A stretch of 26,004 bases of DNA from SIO4C1 sp039180385 (GCA_039180385.1 JBCDDJ010000035.1:1-26004), one strand, 5' to 3'. Positions 1 to 8,510 are shown, counted from the first letter of the stretch. The notes: a model not told the origin generated them from the letters alone. A program made the numbers and translations.

Positions 1-424
1 ATACTCTTTAGCTTTAGCAAAAATATCTTCCGCCCGATCGGTCGGTGAGGCGATCTCTGAAATTAACGGAAAGCTTTCAGGGAAGGTAGCAGCTTGACCA
101 TGTTCTGCTAAAAGTTTGGCTGAAATAAATGCCACATCAGGTCGCCTAACTTGCTTAAGCGTGCAGCAAGGCGCTTCGGTAACAACATCGCCTAATTTGT
201 CGGTATCAGCAAAATTACCCCACAGACGGGTCAGGCGGCCTTGCACACGAGCGTGTTTGACTGTGATATCAGTTTTTTTCCACAATCTGGCCGTCTACCC
301 ATTCGGCATCGTCGATCGGGTTTTTAATAAATGCTTCGAGGGTATAGAATTGCTCGTTTTTAGGGGAAGCAACCGAATAAGCCTGAGGATTAGCAGTGGG
401 TTTTGAGGCAACTATGACTGTTAT
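1..424 (-). pseudogene. Uma2-family (DUF820) PD-(D/E)XK endonuclease, degraded, runs off left edge
   Basis: Read on the minus strand, two frames together give a typical Uma2 protein: FYTLEAF, then EWVDGQIVEKN, then in the next frame DITVKHARVQGRLTRLW, TLKQVRRPDVAFI and LISEIASPTDRAEDIF. The PD of RRPDV and the E of LISEIAS match the family's nuclease-like active site. Two lesions are visible. A run of seven A (T273-279 on the plus strand) shifts the frame and leads to UGA at 269-271; six A would restore it. The codon that should be the start (MTVIVASKP in relatives) reads ATA at 422-424. An in-frame UGA lies at 440-442 and no ATG, GTG or TTG occurs before the conserved region. Uma2 genes are common multicopy genes of uncertain role in cyanobacteria. 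The A7 alone could be a homopolymer error, but the lost start makes decay more likely. The 3' end of the gene lies outside the window. Confidence 0.8.
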
Positions 425-469
425 ATCTTTGATGGACCGTCATGCTAGTGTGTCTGATAACGAATCTCC

Positions 470-1921
470 CTAAACCTCCACAAAGGGATTCTGAATTTTC
501 TTGACCAGCTCATAAAACGGTTGCCAGTCATTATCAACAGTGATCGGCTCCCAGATAGCTTCGATTTCAGGTCTGAGGAGCACAATCGCCGGATTCGTTT
601 GCTTCAGACGTTTAGCAACCTGCTCCATTTCACTTTCGGGTAGCTGATTCAGACAGGCATGATAGCGCTGTCGCCAGTGACGCAATAAAGCCGCTGCTGC
701 TGTGTCAGAGTTCTCAATGGTGGTTGCAAAGATGCCCTCTGGAGACTGACGCCATTGGGGTGCAAACTGCTGGGTGAGCCCCAAAAAGAAATCGTGATAG
801 CCCACCTGAGTCTTATGGAGCATGTCTAAGGTTTGGAGCAGGAGCGGTGTTACTAAAGCGGGCTCTAAGGTTTCAAACCCTAGCTTGCGCTGCAGGCGTT
901 TTCGATAGGCGGTTTTGTACTGTTCTTCATATTGGGTTAGGCCAGCGTCCAGATTTGCCTGGTCAATCACCATCGCCAGGGGCGTTTGCAGCTTTTTCAG
1001 ATTCCACTCGCAGATGCCGGGCTGGTTGCCGTAGCTGTAGCGACCCCCATAGTCAAAATAAGCAGCGGTAAAAGTGGGGTCGTATTGATCTATAAAGGCG
1101 TATGGCCCATAGTCAAAACTCTCTCCGGTAATCGACATGTTGTCGGTATTAAGGACAGCGTGGCAAAAGCCCACCCCCATCCACTGGGCGGCTAGGTCAG
1201 CAACCCGCTCGACCAGCTCTGCATAAAACCTGGCGTAGCGCTCTTGAGAGTCAACTATAGACTGTAGCGAAGGATAATAAACCTCGATCACATGATCGAG
1301 TAGGGTTTGGATAAGATCGGGCCGATTGATAAATCCTAATCGCTCAAAAGTGCCAAACCGGATGTGGGATCGACTAAAGCGCACCATCACGGCAGAGCGC
1401 GTGGGGGAGGGCTCATCTCCACGCCAGAGCGATTCCCCGGTTTCAATCAGGCTGAGGCAGCGAGAAGTAATTACTCCCAAGGCATGCAGGGTTTCTGAAG
1501 CTAGCACCTCCCGCACGCCGCCTTTAAGGGTCAGACGACCGTCGCCGCCACGGGAATAGGGGGTAGTCCCAGAGCCCTTAGTGCCGAAATCGTATAGTTC
1601 GCCATCAAGGCCGCGCACCTGACCGTAGAGAAAACCGCGACCGTCGCCTAAATAGGGATTGTATTCGCCAAATTGGTAGCCGTGGTATCGCAAGGCCAGA
1701 AAGGGCGACCGGTCTTGAAATTTACCAAAGGCGTCGATAAAATTGAGATCGCATACCTGGGTGGGTGCAAGATCAAGCTTTGCCAGCAAATCATCGTTCC
1801 GAAAACGCAGCGTATGCTGAGGAAACTCAGCCGCAGTCACCACATCAAAATACTCGTCACCCAGGGATTCTAAAGCAGGCTCATAGATGAGTTGATGAAA
1901 CGGATTGGGGCTATCAGCCAT
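470..1921 (-). CDS. selO: SelO/YdiU family protein adenylyltransferase
   Basis: A 483-residue protein of the SelO (YdiU, UPF0061) family, pseudokinase-fold enzymes known to transfer AMP from ATP to Ser, Thr or Tyr of target proteins, with a role in redox stress in the studied members. Visible signatures are RSPFLALRYHGYQFGEY (71-87), the glycine-rich nucleotide loop KGSGTTPYSRGGDGR (115-129), GGVREVLASE (134-143), and NTDNMS (258-263) followed by DYGP (270-273), which hold the metal- and nucleotide-binding Asn and Asp. Length is normal for bacterial members. The C-terminus (NPFVEV) lacks the Cys or Sec motif of eukaryotic SelO, as in many bacteria. It starts 19 nt after the rel stop on the same strand, so the two are probably co-transcribed, which would tie protein AMPylation to the stringent-response gene (inference). 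The ATG has only a weak ribosome site. Confidence 0.93.
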   Translation of the reverse strand: MADSPNPFHQLIYEPALESLGDEYFDVVTAAEFPQHTLRFRNDDLLAKLDLAPTQVCDLNFIDAFGKFQDRSPFLALRYHGYQFGEYNPYLGDGRGFLYGQVRGLDGELYDFGTKGSGTTPYSRGGDGRLTLKGGVREVLASETLHALGVITSRCLSLIETGESLWRGDEPSPTRSAVMVRFSRSHIRFGTFERLGFINRPDLIQTLLDHVIEVYYPSLQSIVDSQERYARFYAELVERVADLAAQWMGVGFCHAVLNTDNMSITGESFDYGPYAFIDQYDPTFTAAYFDYGGRYSYGNQPGICEWNLKKLQTPLAMVIDQANLDAGLTQYEEQYKTAYRKRLQRKLGFETLEPALVTPLLLQTLDMLHKTQVGYHDFFLGLTQQFAPQWRQSPEGIFATTIENSDTAAAALLRHWRQRYHACLNQLPESEMEQVAKRLKQTNPAIVLLRPEIEAIWEPITVDNDWQPFYELVKKIQNPFVEV

Positions 1922-1940
1922 AGGATTACCCGCTATCAGC

Positions 1941-4223
1941 TTAATGCTCGACGGAGGTTACGCGCCATAACTTGAGGACATCAGCCATTTTGCGAATTTG
2001 ATTAAACGTTTGGTTAAGCTGAGTGTGATCTTTGACATCCAGCCCTAAATCGATCTCGGCGACCTGACCTGGAAACGTCTTGACCGACGCCTTATGGACG
2101 TTGATCTTGAGGTCTGACAGATGGGACAAAATGTCTTTAAGCACCCCAACCCGATCAATCACCTCAATCTTGACCTGCACCGGGTAGGTGTGGGGGCGAC
2201 CAGTATTGCACTCAGGCGAATTCCAACTGACGGGGATTAGACGATCGCCATCGACTTTCTCAATGTTAGGGCACTCTTGCTGATGAATCGCAATGCCACG
2301 GCTGCCTAGGGTCACCACCCCAATGATCGGCTCCCCTGGCAAAGCGTTGCAGCAGCCAGCAATATGATGAACTAGCCCCTCTACGCCTGCTATGGGAGCA
2401 GTCATTTTACCCTTAACAGGCGCGGGACGCGTCGTTTTAATGATGGACTTGGGGGTCGCATTGATCGCCTCAACCAAGTCCGAATCTTTAATCTCTACTG
2501 GCTGTTGCGCTTTGACAATGTCTTGCAAACGGTTGACGACCGAATTTAGCGTAATCTCGCCATACCCTAAACCGGCCAGCAAATCATTCACATTTTGGTA
2601 GTTAAACCGCTTGGCAGCTTCTTGGGCCGGAGTCGATTTCAGTAGCGCCTCCAGACCGTCTCTGCCCATGACTTTCTCAAGCATTTCCCGACCGCGGGCC
2701 ATGTTCTCATCGTGGTTAGAGCGCTTGTACCACTGGCGAATGCGATTACGTGCCCCTGCCGACACGACAAAATTCAGCCAGTCGAGGCTAGGGTGGCTGC
2801 TCTTCTGAGTAATAATCTCAACAATATCTCCATTTTGGAGGGGGGTGTCGAGGGTGACGATGCGATCGTTGACCCGCGCACCGCAGCAGCGATGCCCGAC
2901 TTCCGTGTGAATCCGATAGGCAAAGTCAACCGGTGTGGCATTGCGCCCCAGGGCGATCACATCTCCTTTGGGGGTAAAGACATAGACCTCTTCGTCGAAG
3001 AGGTTATCTTTGACATCGCTCAGGTACTCCTGGTCATCTTTGAGATCGCTCTGCCACTCCAGCAGCTGCCGCAGCCAGGTAAACTTTTCGTCGTCGGCAG
3101 AGACCTGGGTATTGCTATTGCCGGTTTCTTTATACTTCCAATGGGCAGCGATCCCGTATTCAGCAATATGGTGCATTTCCATCGTGCGGATTTGCACCTC
3201 AATGGGTTTGCCATAACTGCCAATCACCACAGTATGTAGAGACTGGTAGCGGTTGGCCTTGGGCAGGCCAATATAGTCTTTAAAGCGGCCCGGAATCGGC
3301 CTAAACATATCGTGGACGATAGCCAGGGCACGGTAGCACTCGTCTTTATTCTCAACGATAAGACGAATCGCGGCGATATCGTAAATCTGATGAAAGTTTT
3401 TTTGCTGTCGCTCCATCTTTCGATAAATGCTGTGGAGGTGTTTGGGGCGACTGCTCACCTCAATGCAATTAATGCCGGTTTGGGCGAGGTGGTCTTGCAA
3501 ACTATCAGCAGCTTGCTTGAGTCGGTTTTCCCGATCGGCACGCTTTTCAGAAATTAGAGATTGCAGCTCTCGGTAAGCATCGCTTTCAAGATACTTAAAA
3601 GAAAGATCTTCTAACTCCCACTTAAAGCGTCCAATCCCCAGGCGATTGGCCAGCGGCGCAAATATATCCATGGTTTCACGGGCAATGCGGCGCTGTTTTT
3701 CAGGCGCGAGATGCTGGAGAGTGCGCATATTGTGGAGTCGATCCGCCAGTTTCACAACAATCACGCGGATATCTTGGGCCATCGACAAAAACATGCGCCG
3801 AAAATTTTCGGCCTGACGCTCTGTTTTACTGCGAAAGTTAAACTTCGATAGCTTGGTGACCCCTTCTACCAGCTGACGCACCTCTGGCCCAAAGTGCTCC
3901 TCAATTTCATCCGCGGTGACGTCTGTATCCTCAACCACGTCATGGAGAAAGCCCGCTGCAATCATGGCACTGTCGCCCCCCAGCTCACGCAATAGCCCTG
4001 CCACCGCCACCGGATGGGCAATGTAGGGCTCACCTGAGGCTCGCATTTGACCTTTGTGGAGCTGATAGGCAAACTCAAAGGCCCGACAAACCAGCTGATT
4101 ATTATCTTTGCAACCAGCCGATGTGGGCACTGCCTCTGGTGTCTGGCTCTGCTCGATAATGCAGGTTTCTAGCCAGTTAGGTAGCGAACAGTCGACAGGA
4201 ATAGCAGGCGCTGTAACAGTCAT
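1941..4223 (-). CDS. rel: Bifunctional (p)ppGpp synthetase/hydrolase, RelA/SpoT family
   Basis: A 760-residue long RSH enzyme that makes pppGpp/ppGpp from GTP/GDP and ATP and also degrades it. The N-terminal hydrolase domain (about 45-200) has its HD pair in FLHDVVEDT (92-100) and KLADRLHNMRTL (158-169). The synthetase domain (about 240-365) has RFKDYIGLPKANRYQSLHT (313-331); the basic RFKD form is that of bifunctional enzymes rather than the EXDD form of RelA. Next come the TGS domain (about 410-472), a zinc-finger-like region with HHIAGCC and QQECPN, and a C-terminal ACT domain ending near residue 755. The full domain set suggests ribosome- and metabolite-responsive control. The name spoT is also used for such single-copy enzymes. 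The start is the first ATG after a 520-bp upstream gap; selO follows immediately. Confidence 0.97.
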   Translation of the reverse strand: MTVTAPAIPVDCSLPNWLETCIIEQSQTPEAVPTSAGCKDNNQLVCRAFEFAYQLHKGQMRASGEPYIAHPVAVAGLLRELGGDSAMIAAGFLHDVVEDTDVTADEIEEHFGPEVRQLVEGVTKLSKFNFRSKTERQAENFRRMFLSMAQDIRVIVVKLADRLHNMRTLQHLAPEKQRRIARETMDIFAPLANRLGIGRFKWELEDLSFKYLESDAYRELQSLISEKRADRENRLKQAADSLQDHLAQTGINCIEVSSRPKHLHSIYRKMERQQKNFHQIYDIAAIRLIVENKDECYRALAIVHDMFRPIPGRFKDYIGLPKANRYQSLHTVVIGSYGKPIEVQIRTMEMHHIAEYGIAAHWKYKETGNSNTQVSADDEKFTWLRQLLEWQSDLKDDQEYLSDVKDNLFDEEVYVFTPKGDVIALGRNATPVDFAYRIHTEVGHRCCGARVNDRIVTLDTPLQNGDIVEIITQKSSHPSLDWLNFVVSAGARNRIRQWYKRSNHDENMARGREMLEKVMGRDGLEALLKSTPAQEAAKRFNYQNVNDLLAGLGYGEITLNSVVNRLQDIVKAQQPVEIKDSDLVEAINATPKSIIKTTRPAPVKGKMTAPIAGVEGLVHHIAGCCNALPGEPIIGVVTLGSRGIAIHQQECPNIEKVDGDRLIPVSWNSPECNTGRPHTYPVQVKIEVIDRVGVLKDILSHLSDLKINVHKASVKTFPGQVAEIDLGLDVKDHTQLNQTFNQIRKMADVLKLWRVTSVEH

Positions 4224-4743
4224 GGCACTTCAAGAGGGTTGAGGGTGAATGTGTGTAAGACCATCGATACCCTTGCTTCAAATTTTAAAGCGCAGGATTA
4301 AGCTCGGCTATAGAAAAATCATCATACAGATAGGAAAAATATTCAGGTAAGCGGCAAACCCCTATAAGAGTTAACGCTATTGGCTTGAGAACGAACAAAT
4401 GTACGCTCGACAATTATTTGCTAAGTGTTTGGGATCAATTAAAAGCGCTTGACCTAACCGCAGCTAGCTGTGTAATCACTTGGGTAAAGAACCAATTTAC
4501 TATAGGCATTTTAGATTGGCTTAAATCTTGATGTTTGATCGGGTTTGTCTAAGTTTGACTCCGTTTTTACGAATAGTTTTGAGAGCTGCTTTAGATCTTA
4601 AGAATAAAGGCAAGTGATCAAAAAAGTTGGCTCCCTATGAAGGCAAAATGTAGCCCACACAACATCTTCTGATTTATTCATAATAGACATAAAATGTCGC
4701 CCACTGCTGCTAGAAAAGTGGTTATTTAGTAAGGGATTTTGTA
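4224..4743. other. AT-rich divergent intergenic region between rel and the patD-like gene
   Basis: This 520-bp gap separates two divergently transcribed genes and must hold both promoters. No RNA gene, ORF of note or clear -35/-10 pair could be assigned. A TTTAAAATTT stretch about 40 bp upstream of rel could supply a -10 for the minus strand. A near-identical repeat pair lies close to the patD side and is listed separately. Confidence 0.5.
4645..4704 (+). repeat. Pair of 14-bp direct repeats upstream of the patD-like gene
   Basis: AAAATGTAGCCCAC (4645-4658) and AAAATGTCGCCCAC (4691-4704) match at 13 of 14 bases. Their starts are 46 bp apart, and they lie 40-100 bp before the patD-like start. 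They may be regulator binding sites or leftover duplication; no known consensus is recognised. Confidence 0.4.
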
Positions 4744-5106
4744 ATGCAGGCTTCGGATGAACTGAGGGCAGCCGTTCAAGAGTTTGATCGGCAACTTGCT
4801 AACTTACAGGCGTTGCTAGCCCATAGCTCAGACGCTTTTGCCGATTTGCAATCGGCTCTCGTCAGCTTAAATACCCTCTTTCAAACTCAAGTCCGGGCAC
4901 AGGCCATGACAGATATCGAGCCGCCGGAGGCTGGGGTGTCAATCATCACCGAGATGCATCGGCATTTGCGCCTTCTGGGGGTTGACCTCAATTTTTTACG
5001 GGCGGCTAAGCAGTTGTCTACCCGGCAACAGCGGCAGCAGCTGGTAGAGCAGCGATTGGCCTCGCTCAAGGAATTTAGTCAAGGATTGCTCACCCTGATG
5101 CCGTGA
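4744..5106 (+). CDS. patD: PatD-like heterocyst-frequency control family protein
   Basis: A 120-residue, probably all-helical protein without a signal peptide. The second half, ITEMHRHLRLLGVDLNFLRA followed by AAKQLSTRQQRQQLVEQRL, matches my memory of the PatD family pattern (EIHKQLRLL..D..FLQAARQ..T.QQRQ..RL). PatD was described in Anabaena as an NtcA-regulated gene that tunes how many cells become heterocysts; the family also occurs in filamentous strains without heterocysts, where its role is unclear. A near-repeat pair lies just upstream. The next gene, a zinc-ribbon protein, begins 94 bp downstream on the same strand. The assignment is from memory of the family motif, not an alignment. 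The protein could be a distant relative, so function in this organism is an inference. Confidence 0.68.
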   Translation: MQASDELRAAVQEFDRQLANLQALLAHSSDAFADLQSALVSLNTLFQTQVRAQAMTDIEPPEAGVSIITEMHRHLRLLGVDLNFLRAAKQLSTRQQRQQLVEQRLASLKEFSQGLLTLMP

Positions 5107-5200
5107 ACTTGCGGAATCATTTGGTGAGGCGGGCAAGTCGAATGGTTTAATACTGGAAGTGTTTTATGAAAGTATCGGGGCCAACAAGGGAGCCGACGCG

Positions 5201-5770
5201 GTGCGCTGTCCAAAAGATTTTGATGTCACTTTAGAAACCGGCCAACTGAGGGAAGATCTATCTGCTGAGTGCTGCCCAACCTGTCAAGGCGCTTGGATCG
5301 AATCGGAAACCTATCAAAAGTGGCAACGGAGCCAGGTTGATCTGAGTGCAAACTTGGATGATCTGCCACTGCCAAGCGCTTTGCAGATTGACTATCGGCC
5401 CTCTCCACTAGACGGTCGAGCCGGGCTGTGCCCTAACTGCGGTCATTATTTAGTGCGGGGACGGATTAATCTGCGTTCGACGGCTTTCTTTATTGAGCGC
5501 TGCCCGGTTTGCAAAGGCATGTGGTGCGATCGCGGCGAGTGGAGCGTGCTCGAACAGCTTAAGCTAGACAGCCTAATCCCGCTGATTTTTACCGATGACT
5601 GGCAAACCCATATCAGAGCCAAAGAGGCTGAATATCGTGAAAAGCAGGCCACCATTGATAAGCTCGGCCCCGAGATTGCCGAAAAAATATTTGAGCTGGC
5701 CAACCTTTTGGAGAAGCATCCTAACGGGGATTTTGGGGTGGCGTATTTGATGCGACGGTTTGAGACGTAA
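5201..5770 (+). CDS. Double zinc-ribbon (zf-TFIIB type) protein
   Basis: A protein of 189 residues with two zf-TFIIB-like zinc ribbons. The first runs from RCPKDFDVTL at the start to CCPTCQGAW. The second has LCPNCGHYL and RCPVCKGMWCDRGEW, the usual CxxC...CxxCxGxWxDxxE layout. The C-terminal 60 residues look helical (KAEYREKQATIDKLGPEIAEKIFELANLL shape). GTG at 5201 is preferred as start because AAGGGAG (5186-5192) sits 8 nt before it and the family often starts right at the first CP motif. The frame is open further upstream to a GTG at 5159 (203 residues), which has no good ribosome site. Such small zinc-ribbon proteins are widespread and mostly uncharacterised; no partner can be named from context. 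Confidence 0.8.
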   Translation: MRCPKDFDVTLETGQLREDLSAECCPTCQGAWIESETYQKWQRSQVDLSANLDDLPLPSALQIDYRPSPLDGRAGLCPNCGHYLVRGRINLRSTAFFIERCPVCKGMWCDRGEWSVLEQLKLDSLIPLIFTDDWQTHIRAKEAEYREKQATIDKLGPEIAEKIFELANLLEKHPNGDFGVAYLMRRFET

Positions 5771-5775
5771 AAAAG

Positions 5776-5803
5776 GGGGATGGGCGAAAGGGGATGGGCG
5801 AAA
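5776..5803 (+). repeat. 14-bp G-rich tandem repeat, two copies
   Basis: GGGGATGGGCGAAA is repeated back to back (5776-5789 and 5790-5803) and followed by GGC. It belongs to the G/A-rich GGGCGAAAGG style of short repeat scattered in this window (also near 18051-18078 and, inverted, 21081-21110). Confidence 0.75.
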
Positions 5804-5972
5804 GGCAAAAGAGGAAGGGGTAGGGTGGGCATTGCCCACAGATGGGGGAGATGGGCTACAACCCACCATTTCGATCCGTGCTCGGGAAGTCAAAACCTTC
5901 CAAAACAAGAGTTACAAAGGTAATGAGTGGCCGGAAATGGGTGATGGGTGGTAGGGAAGAAACGATAATCAA

Positions 5973-7622
5973 ATGAGTTCACCTTTGCTAGCCGTAGAGA
6001 ATTTTTGCGTCGCTTATCCAGGGCAGTCTATCTGGGCGGTGGATCAGGTCTCATTTACCCTGCAACCGGGTGAAAAGCTGGGCCTGGTGGGGGAGTCGGG
6101 CTGTGGCAAATCAACCTTGGGGCGGGCGGCGCTGCGGCTATTGCCCAACGGATCGCGGATGCAGGGCTCGGCCAGGTTTGAAGGACAGTCAATCTTTGAG
6201 TTTTCCCCCAGCCGACTGCGCCAGTTTCGCGGCGAGGCAGTGGCCCTGATCTTTCAAGATCCGATGACCCGCCTTGACCCGCTGATGACCATTGGGAATC
6301 ACTGTGTCGAGACGCTTTGCGCCCATCGCCCAGAGCTTTCTAAGGCGGAGGCTAAGGAGACTGCGATCGCAACCCTGGCCTCAGTTAATCTCGATGCCAA
6401 TCGCTGGGACCAATATCCCCACGAATTTAGCGGCGGCATGCGGCAGCGGGTTGCCATTGCCCTGGCGCTGCTGCTTGACCCCAAGCTGATTGTGGCCGAT
6501 GAGCCCACCACGAGCTTAGACGTCACTGTCTCGGCCCAGATTTTAGACCTGCTCACCGAGCTGTGCGAAGCACGGAGCATGGCCCTGATTTTGATTTCCC
6601 ACGATCTGGCCTTGGTGGGGGAGTATTGCGATCGCATTGCGGTTATGTACCAGGGCAAACTGGTGGAGTTGGGCCCCACAGAACAGGTGTTTTACCATCC
6701 CCAGGCCGACTACACCCAGTCGCTGCTGGCCTCTGCCCACCTGTTACAAACCGAAGGGGCCGAGCGCTCCGCCGCCGCCCTAGATCAAGCAATCCCCACT
6801 GATGCGCCGCTGCTACAAGTCAAAGATCTGATCAAGCACTACACCATTGAGCGAGGCTTCCTCGCCAAACTATTTAACCAAAAACCACTGGAGACGATCA
6901 GAGCGGTAGACGGCGTCTCGTTGGACCTTTACCCCGGCGAAATCTTAGGTTTGGTGGGAGAGTCAGGCTGTGGCAAAAGCACCCTATCGCGCACGATTTT
7001 GCAGATTATCGCCCCGACCGCTGGCCAGGTAACCTTTTTGGGCACAAATCTGGTGGCGCTATCTCGGGCTGAGCTGCAGGCCAAGCGGCGCGAGATTCAA
7101 ATGATTTTTCAAGATCCCCATGCCTGCCTTAACCCCATGATGACCGTGGGACGCGGCATCGCCGATCCGCTCTTAATCCACGGGCTAGCTACCCATGGAG
7201 AAGCCCAAAAGCAGGTCCACGCTATGCTCAAGCGGGTGGGGCTGACCCCCACTGAGGACTACTACCACCGCTACCCCGGCGATCTCTCCGGTGGTCAGCA
7301 GCAGCGGGTCGCTATCGCCAGAGCCCTGATCACTAAACCCAAGCTGGTGATCTGCGATGAGCCCGTGAGTATGCTCGATGCCAGCGTGCAGGCCCAGGTG
7401 CTGGCGCTGATGCTGGAGCTTAAAGAAGAATTGGACCTGACTTATCTATTCATCACGCACGATTTGTGGGTAGCGCGGTTTTTGTGCGATCGCATCGCCG
7501 TTATGAATGGGGGCAAAATCGTCGAACTCGGCCCCACCGAGCAGATCTTTACCAATCCGCAACAGCCTTACACTAAGACCCTCTTACAAGCCGCACCGTT
7601 GCTGGCCAAGCAAGCCTCTTAA
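5973..7622 (+). CDS. Peptide/nickel-type ABC transporter, two fused ATP-binding domains
   Basis: A 549-residue protein made of two ABC ATPases in tandem, like a DppD-DppF fusion or YejF/GsiA. Domain 1 has Walker A GESGCGKST (40-48), signature FSGGMRQRV (152-160) and Walker B LIVADEP (172-178) with the switch His in ISHD. Domain 2 has Walker A GESGCGKST (329-337), signature LSGGQQQRV (438-446) and Walker B LVICDEP (458-464) with ITHD. Each domain ends with the VELGPTEQ(V/I)F...P..YT..LL tail typical of oligopeptide/dipeptide importers. Both sites look catalytically complete. It should sit on the cytoplasmic face and power import of peptides or a similar solute. No permease or binding-protein gene lies beside it, so its membrane partners are elsewhere. 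GGGAAGA about 13 nt before the ATG is a loose ribosome site. Confidence 0.95.
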   Translation: MSSPLLAVENFCVAYPGQSIWAVDQVSFTLQPGEKLGLVGESGCGKSTLGRAALRLLPNGSRMQGSARFEGQSIFEFSPSRLRQFRGEAVALIFQDPMTRLDPLMTIGNHCVETLCAHRPELSKAEAKETAIATLASVNLDANRWDQYPHEFSGGMRQRVAIALALLLDPKLIVADEPTTSLDVTVSAQILDLLTELCEARSMALILISHDLALVGEYCDRIAVMYQGKLVELGPTEQVFYHPQADYTQSLLASAHLLQTEGAERSAAALDQAIPTDAPLLQVKDLIKHYTIERGFLAKLFNQKPLETIRAVDGVSLDLYPGEILGLVGESGCGKSTLSRTILQIIAPTAGQVTFLGTNLVALSRAELQAKRREIQMIFQDPHACLNPMMTVGRGIADPLLIHGLATHGEAQKQVHAMLKRVGLTPTEDYYHRYPGDLSGGQQQRVAIARALITKPKLVICDEPVSMLDASVQAQVLALMLELKEELDLTYLFITHDLWVARFLCDRIAVMNGGKIVELGPTEQIFTNPQQPYTKTLLQAAPLLAKQAS

Positions 7623-7656
7623 ACTCATCAATAATCCGAGATGGTTTTAAGATTTG

Positions 7657-8037
7657 TCAGTATTCGCGGATGACGAACATTTGCTGGCTCGATTTGGGTT
7701 GGTTTTTCTTTTGAACCCTGATAAGGCGGTTGGTTAGACTGCCCTGCGATTGCAAATACTCATGCAGGGTTTTCACTTGATCAGCATAGTTACGATCGTC
7801 TTTGCAGATGACGATGCCGCAATGGTCTACCTCACTTCGATGTAGTTGGATGAAATCTTGACGATTGAGGGTAATGACAACTCGATTTTGCTGAGTTGCG
7901 TACGCTAGCACAGCATTGTCAGGGATACCCTGGTTGGCTTGTTCAGCTTCGTAAGAGGTCAGAACGTTGTGTCCTAATTTTCGTAGGATGGCCACCATAT
8001 CCTGGGGAAAGTTTTCGTTGGAATAGAAATCAAGCAA
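7657..8037 (-). CDS. DUF5615 family PIN-like protein, probable toxin
   Basis: Begins LDFYSNENFPQDMVAILRKLGHNVLTSYEAE and continues with a conserved VVITLNRQDF block, which marks DUF5615 (COG4634), predicted PIN-like nucleases. The acidic residues expected of a PIN-like site are present (D and E of DFYSNEN, D of NRQDF). TTG at 8035-8037 is the chosen start (126 residues): GAGGAGG lies about 6 nt upstream, homology begins there, and it overlaps the stop of the upstream DUF433 gene by 8 nt, pointing to translational coupling. The frame is open further upstream, but those codons lie within the partner gene. Family knowledge pairs DUF5615 toxins with DUF433 antitoxins. RNase activity here is an inference. 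Confidence 0.85.
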   Translation of the reverse strand: MLDFYSNENFPQDMVAILRKLGHNVLTSYEAEQANQGIPDNAVLAYATQQNRVVITLNRQDFIQLHRSEVDHCGIVICKDDRNYADQVKTLHEYLQSQGSLTNRLIRVQKKNQPKSSQQMFVIREY

Positions 8038-8356
8038 TCTCTGCCTCCTCTTCGGCAGTAATCGCTCGGTCAATTTCGTCGCGATGGGTTTCGTAGTAGA
8101 CCCAGGCGGCATCGAGATCGGCTGAGATTAGGCTGGGATAGTTACGCAATAGTTCATCTGTGTCAGCACCTTGTTGGCGAAAGGAAACAAGGGTCCAGAC
8201 GGGGATCCGGGTATTACGAATGCGAGCATGACCACCACAGATACCTGGCGTTTTTTGGATAGCCCGATCGTTCAGTTTTGCCCGCAGTAGCTTATTTTCC
8301 TCAGGGGTGAGGGATTCAATGACTTGAATGAGGGACTCGATAAGTTGGGTGTTCAT
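8030..8356 (-). CDS. DUF433 family protein, probable antitoxin
   Basis: A 108-residue protein. The middle carries the DUF433 (COG2442) signature TPGICGGHARIRNTRIPVWT followed by a helix with LLRNYPSLISADLDAAWVYY. An N-terminal helical leader (QLIESLIQVIESLTPEENKLLRAKL) precedes it and the C-terminus is acidic, as expected for an antitoxin that neutralises its partner and may bind its own promoter by a winged helix. ATG at 8356 is preferred to the longer open frame because GGAGG lies about 7 nt before it. The gene overlaps the downstream DUF5615 gene by 8 nt. The pair fits a type II toxin-antitoxin module. Confidence 0.87.
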   Translation of the reverse strand: MNTQLIESLIQVIESLTPEENKLLRAKLNDRAIQKTPGICGGHARIRNTRIPVWTLVSFRQQGADTDELLRNYPSLISADLDAAWVYYETHRDEIDRAITAEEEAEIA

Positions 8357-8481
8357 CGGGTTTCCTCCACAGCATTTAGAGGTCACTGACTGAAGGGCTG
8401 AGTAAGTATGCCCGAAGTCGACGTTAGAGGCCACCTTTAAATGATAACGGGATTCAACCCAGCCCCGGTTAGCCAACCATA

Positions 8482-8510
8482 GAAAACCGCCCTACCTCTG
8501 TACGGTTTTC
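8482..8510. promoter_or_regulatory. Perfect 8-bp inverted repeat between the TA pair and ftsH
   Basis: GAAAACCG (8482-8489) and CGGTTTTC (8503-8510) are exact inverted copies around a 13-nt loop. They lie between the divergent DUF433 gene and ftsH, about 125 bp from the former. They could be an operator for the toxin-antitoxin pair or an RNA hairpin. There is no T-tract for a classical terminator. Confidence 0.5.

Noticed and set aside
116..406. Plus-strand open frame of 96 codons at the left edge
   Set aside because: The minus strand here gives recognisable Uma2 sequence; the plus frame has no resemblance to any family.
2712..3239. Long plus-strand open frame (175 codons) opposite rel
   Set aside because: It is fully contained in the antisense of a well-conserved RSH synthetase domain and has no family resemblance; it is a shadow of the real gene.
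4224..4743. tRNA or small RNA gene in the largest intergenic gap
   Set aside because: No cloverleaf, conserved T-loop or stable hairpin followed by a T-run was found by eye.
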